A program made the position numbers and the translations under genes. Below the pieces are notes generated by a model. The model had not been told where the DNA came from, ran no database searches, and was given only the letters and a program-made list of their open reading frames with translations. Of a stretch of 21,217 bases of DNA, positions 20,808-21,217 are shown in pieces. Every line of letters begins with the position of its first letter. Position 1 is the stretch's first letter. Source of the DNA: Candidatus Pacearchaeota archaeon (GTDB lineage Archaea; Nanobdellota; Nanobdellia; Pacearchaeales; GW2011-AR1); assembly GCA_017608985.1 (NCBI GenBank), contig JAFCEV010000005.1:1-21217 (forward strand), written 5' to 3'.

Positions 20808-21217
20808 AAGTACTTAAACGAAGAAGAAAAGCAAAAACAGATTATTCTAAAAGAATAAAATTGCTAAAGAGTGAACTTCCAAGAATAGTTTTCAGAAGAA
20901 CCAACAGATACTGCATAGCACAGTATGTTATAAGCAAAGAAGCAAAAGATAAAATTGAATTTGGACTTAGTACAAAACATCTGAAAAAATACGGCTGGCC
21001 TGAAAATGCAAAAGGAAGTCTGAAATCAATGCCAGCAACATATCTGCTTGGACTTTTAATTGGAAAAGAAATTTTAAAAAGAAAATTGGAAAAACCAATT
21101 ACTGATTTTGGAATGCTGAGAGTTCTTCATAAAACAAATGTTTGCGCTTTCATAAAAGGACTTGCAGATGCAGGAATTAAAACAGGTGAGAAAGAAAAAA
21201 TCTTTCCTAAAGAAAAC
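20804..21217 (+). CDS. rpl18: 50S ribosomal protein L18 (archaeal, L5e-like), cut by the window edge
   Basis: The first 138 codons of L18, which binds 5S rRNA, are present. The N-terminus RRRKAKTDYSKRIKLLKSEL is followed by PRIVFRRTNRYCIAQYVISK, the archaeal/eukaryotic L18/L5e signature. LKKYGWPENAKGSLKSMPAT and YLLGLLIGKEI come next. The end is missing only because the window stops. A GGAGG about 8 nt before the ATG and a 4-nt overlap with L19e support the start. Confidence 0.96.
   Translation, partial: MKVLKRRRKAKTDYSKRIKLLKSELPRIVFRRTNRYCIAQYVISKEAKDKIEFGLSTKHLKKYGWPENAKGSLKSMPATYLLGLLIGKEILKRKLEKPITDFGMLRVLHKTNVCAFIKGLADAGIKTGEKEKIFPKEN

Noticed and set aside
1..21217. CRISPR arrays, insertion sequences, integrases, attachment sites or origin repeats
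   Set aside because: No regular repeat-spacer pattern, transposase or recombinase was seen. The CARF-like gene alone is not evidence of a CRISPR system.

Overview
The window reads as an AT-rich archaeal chromosome segment, most likely from a DPANN-type archaeon (Woesearchaeota/Pacearchaeota-like). This is inferred from the gene set; no 16S gene is present to prove it. Archaeal-type ribosomal proteins (L40e, S4e, L32e, L19e, L18, aP0), aIF1, aIF5A, AMP phosphorylase and a tRNA-Ser without an encoded CCA all fit. Many genes have a TATA-like box about 24-30 nt before the start codon and hence probably leaderless transcripts. A few carry a Shine-Dalgarno sequence instead (L1, L12, S4e, L18, AMP phosphorylase).

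Layout. Positions 1-2003 are on the minus strand: an edge fragment that looks frameshifted, ftsZ, and an SlyD-like FKBP prolyl isomerase. A divergent promoter at about 2025-2038 also serves the plus-strand set aIF5A, L40e and a site-2-protease-like membrane metalloprotease (2054-4035). A small CARF-like protein (minus, 4042-4392) is divergent from the L1-aP0-L12 stalk operon (4539-6349), whose mRNA leader can fold into a long hairpin. From 6425 to 10654 everything is on the minus strand: a 110-aa hypothetical protein, a TVP38/TMEM64 (VTT) membrane protein, tRNA-Ser(UGA), a 90-aa hypothetical protein, AMP phosphorylase and an AI-2E/PerM-family membrane protein. A 235-aa hypothetical protein (plus) and a possible 44-aa minus-strand ORF follow.

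From 11638 to the right edge runs the archaeal S10-spc type ribosomal operon: L3-L4-L23-L2-S19-L22-S3-L29-aIF1-S17-L14-L24-S4e-L5-S14-S8-L6-L32e-L19e-L18(partial). Most junctions are ATGA or TAATG overlaps or gaps of a few bases. The gene for RNase P subunit Rpp29 (rnp1), often found between aIF1 and S17 in archaea, is absent there.

Most notable: aIF5A has arginine where the hypusine lysine should be. Three gaps in the ribosomal operon are filled by micro-ORFs joined to their neighbours by start/stop overlaps or a few bases, and two of these share the pattern MKIK..KQLN. aP0 lacks the acidic LFG tail that L12 keeps. L22 carries a long charged N-terminal extension. No CRISPR array, insertion sequence or clear mobile element was seen.
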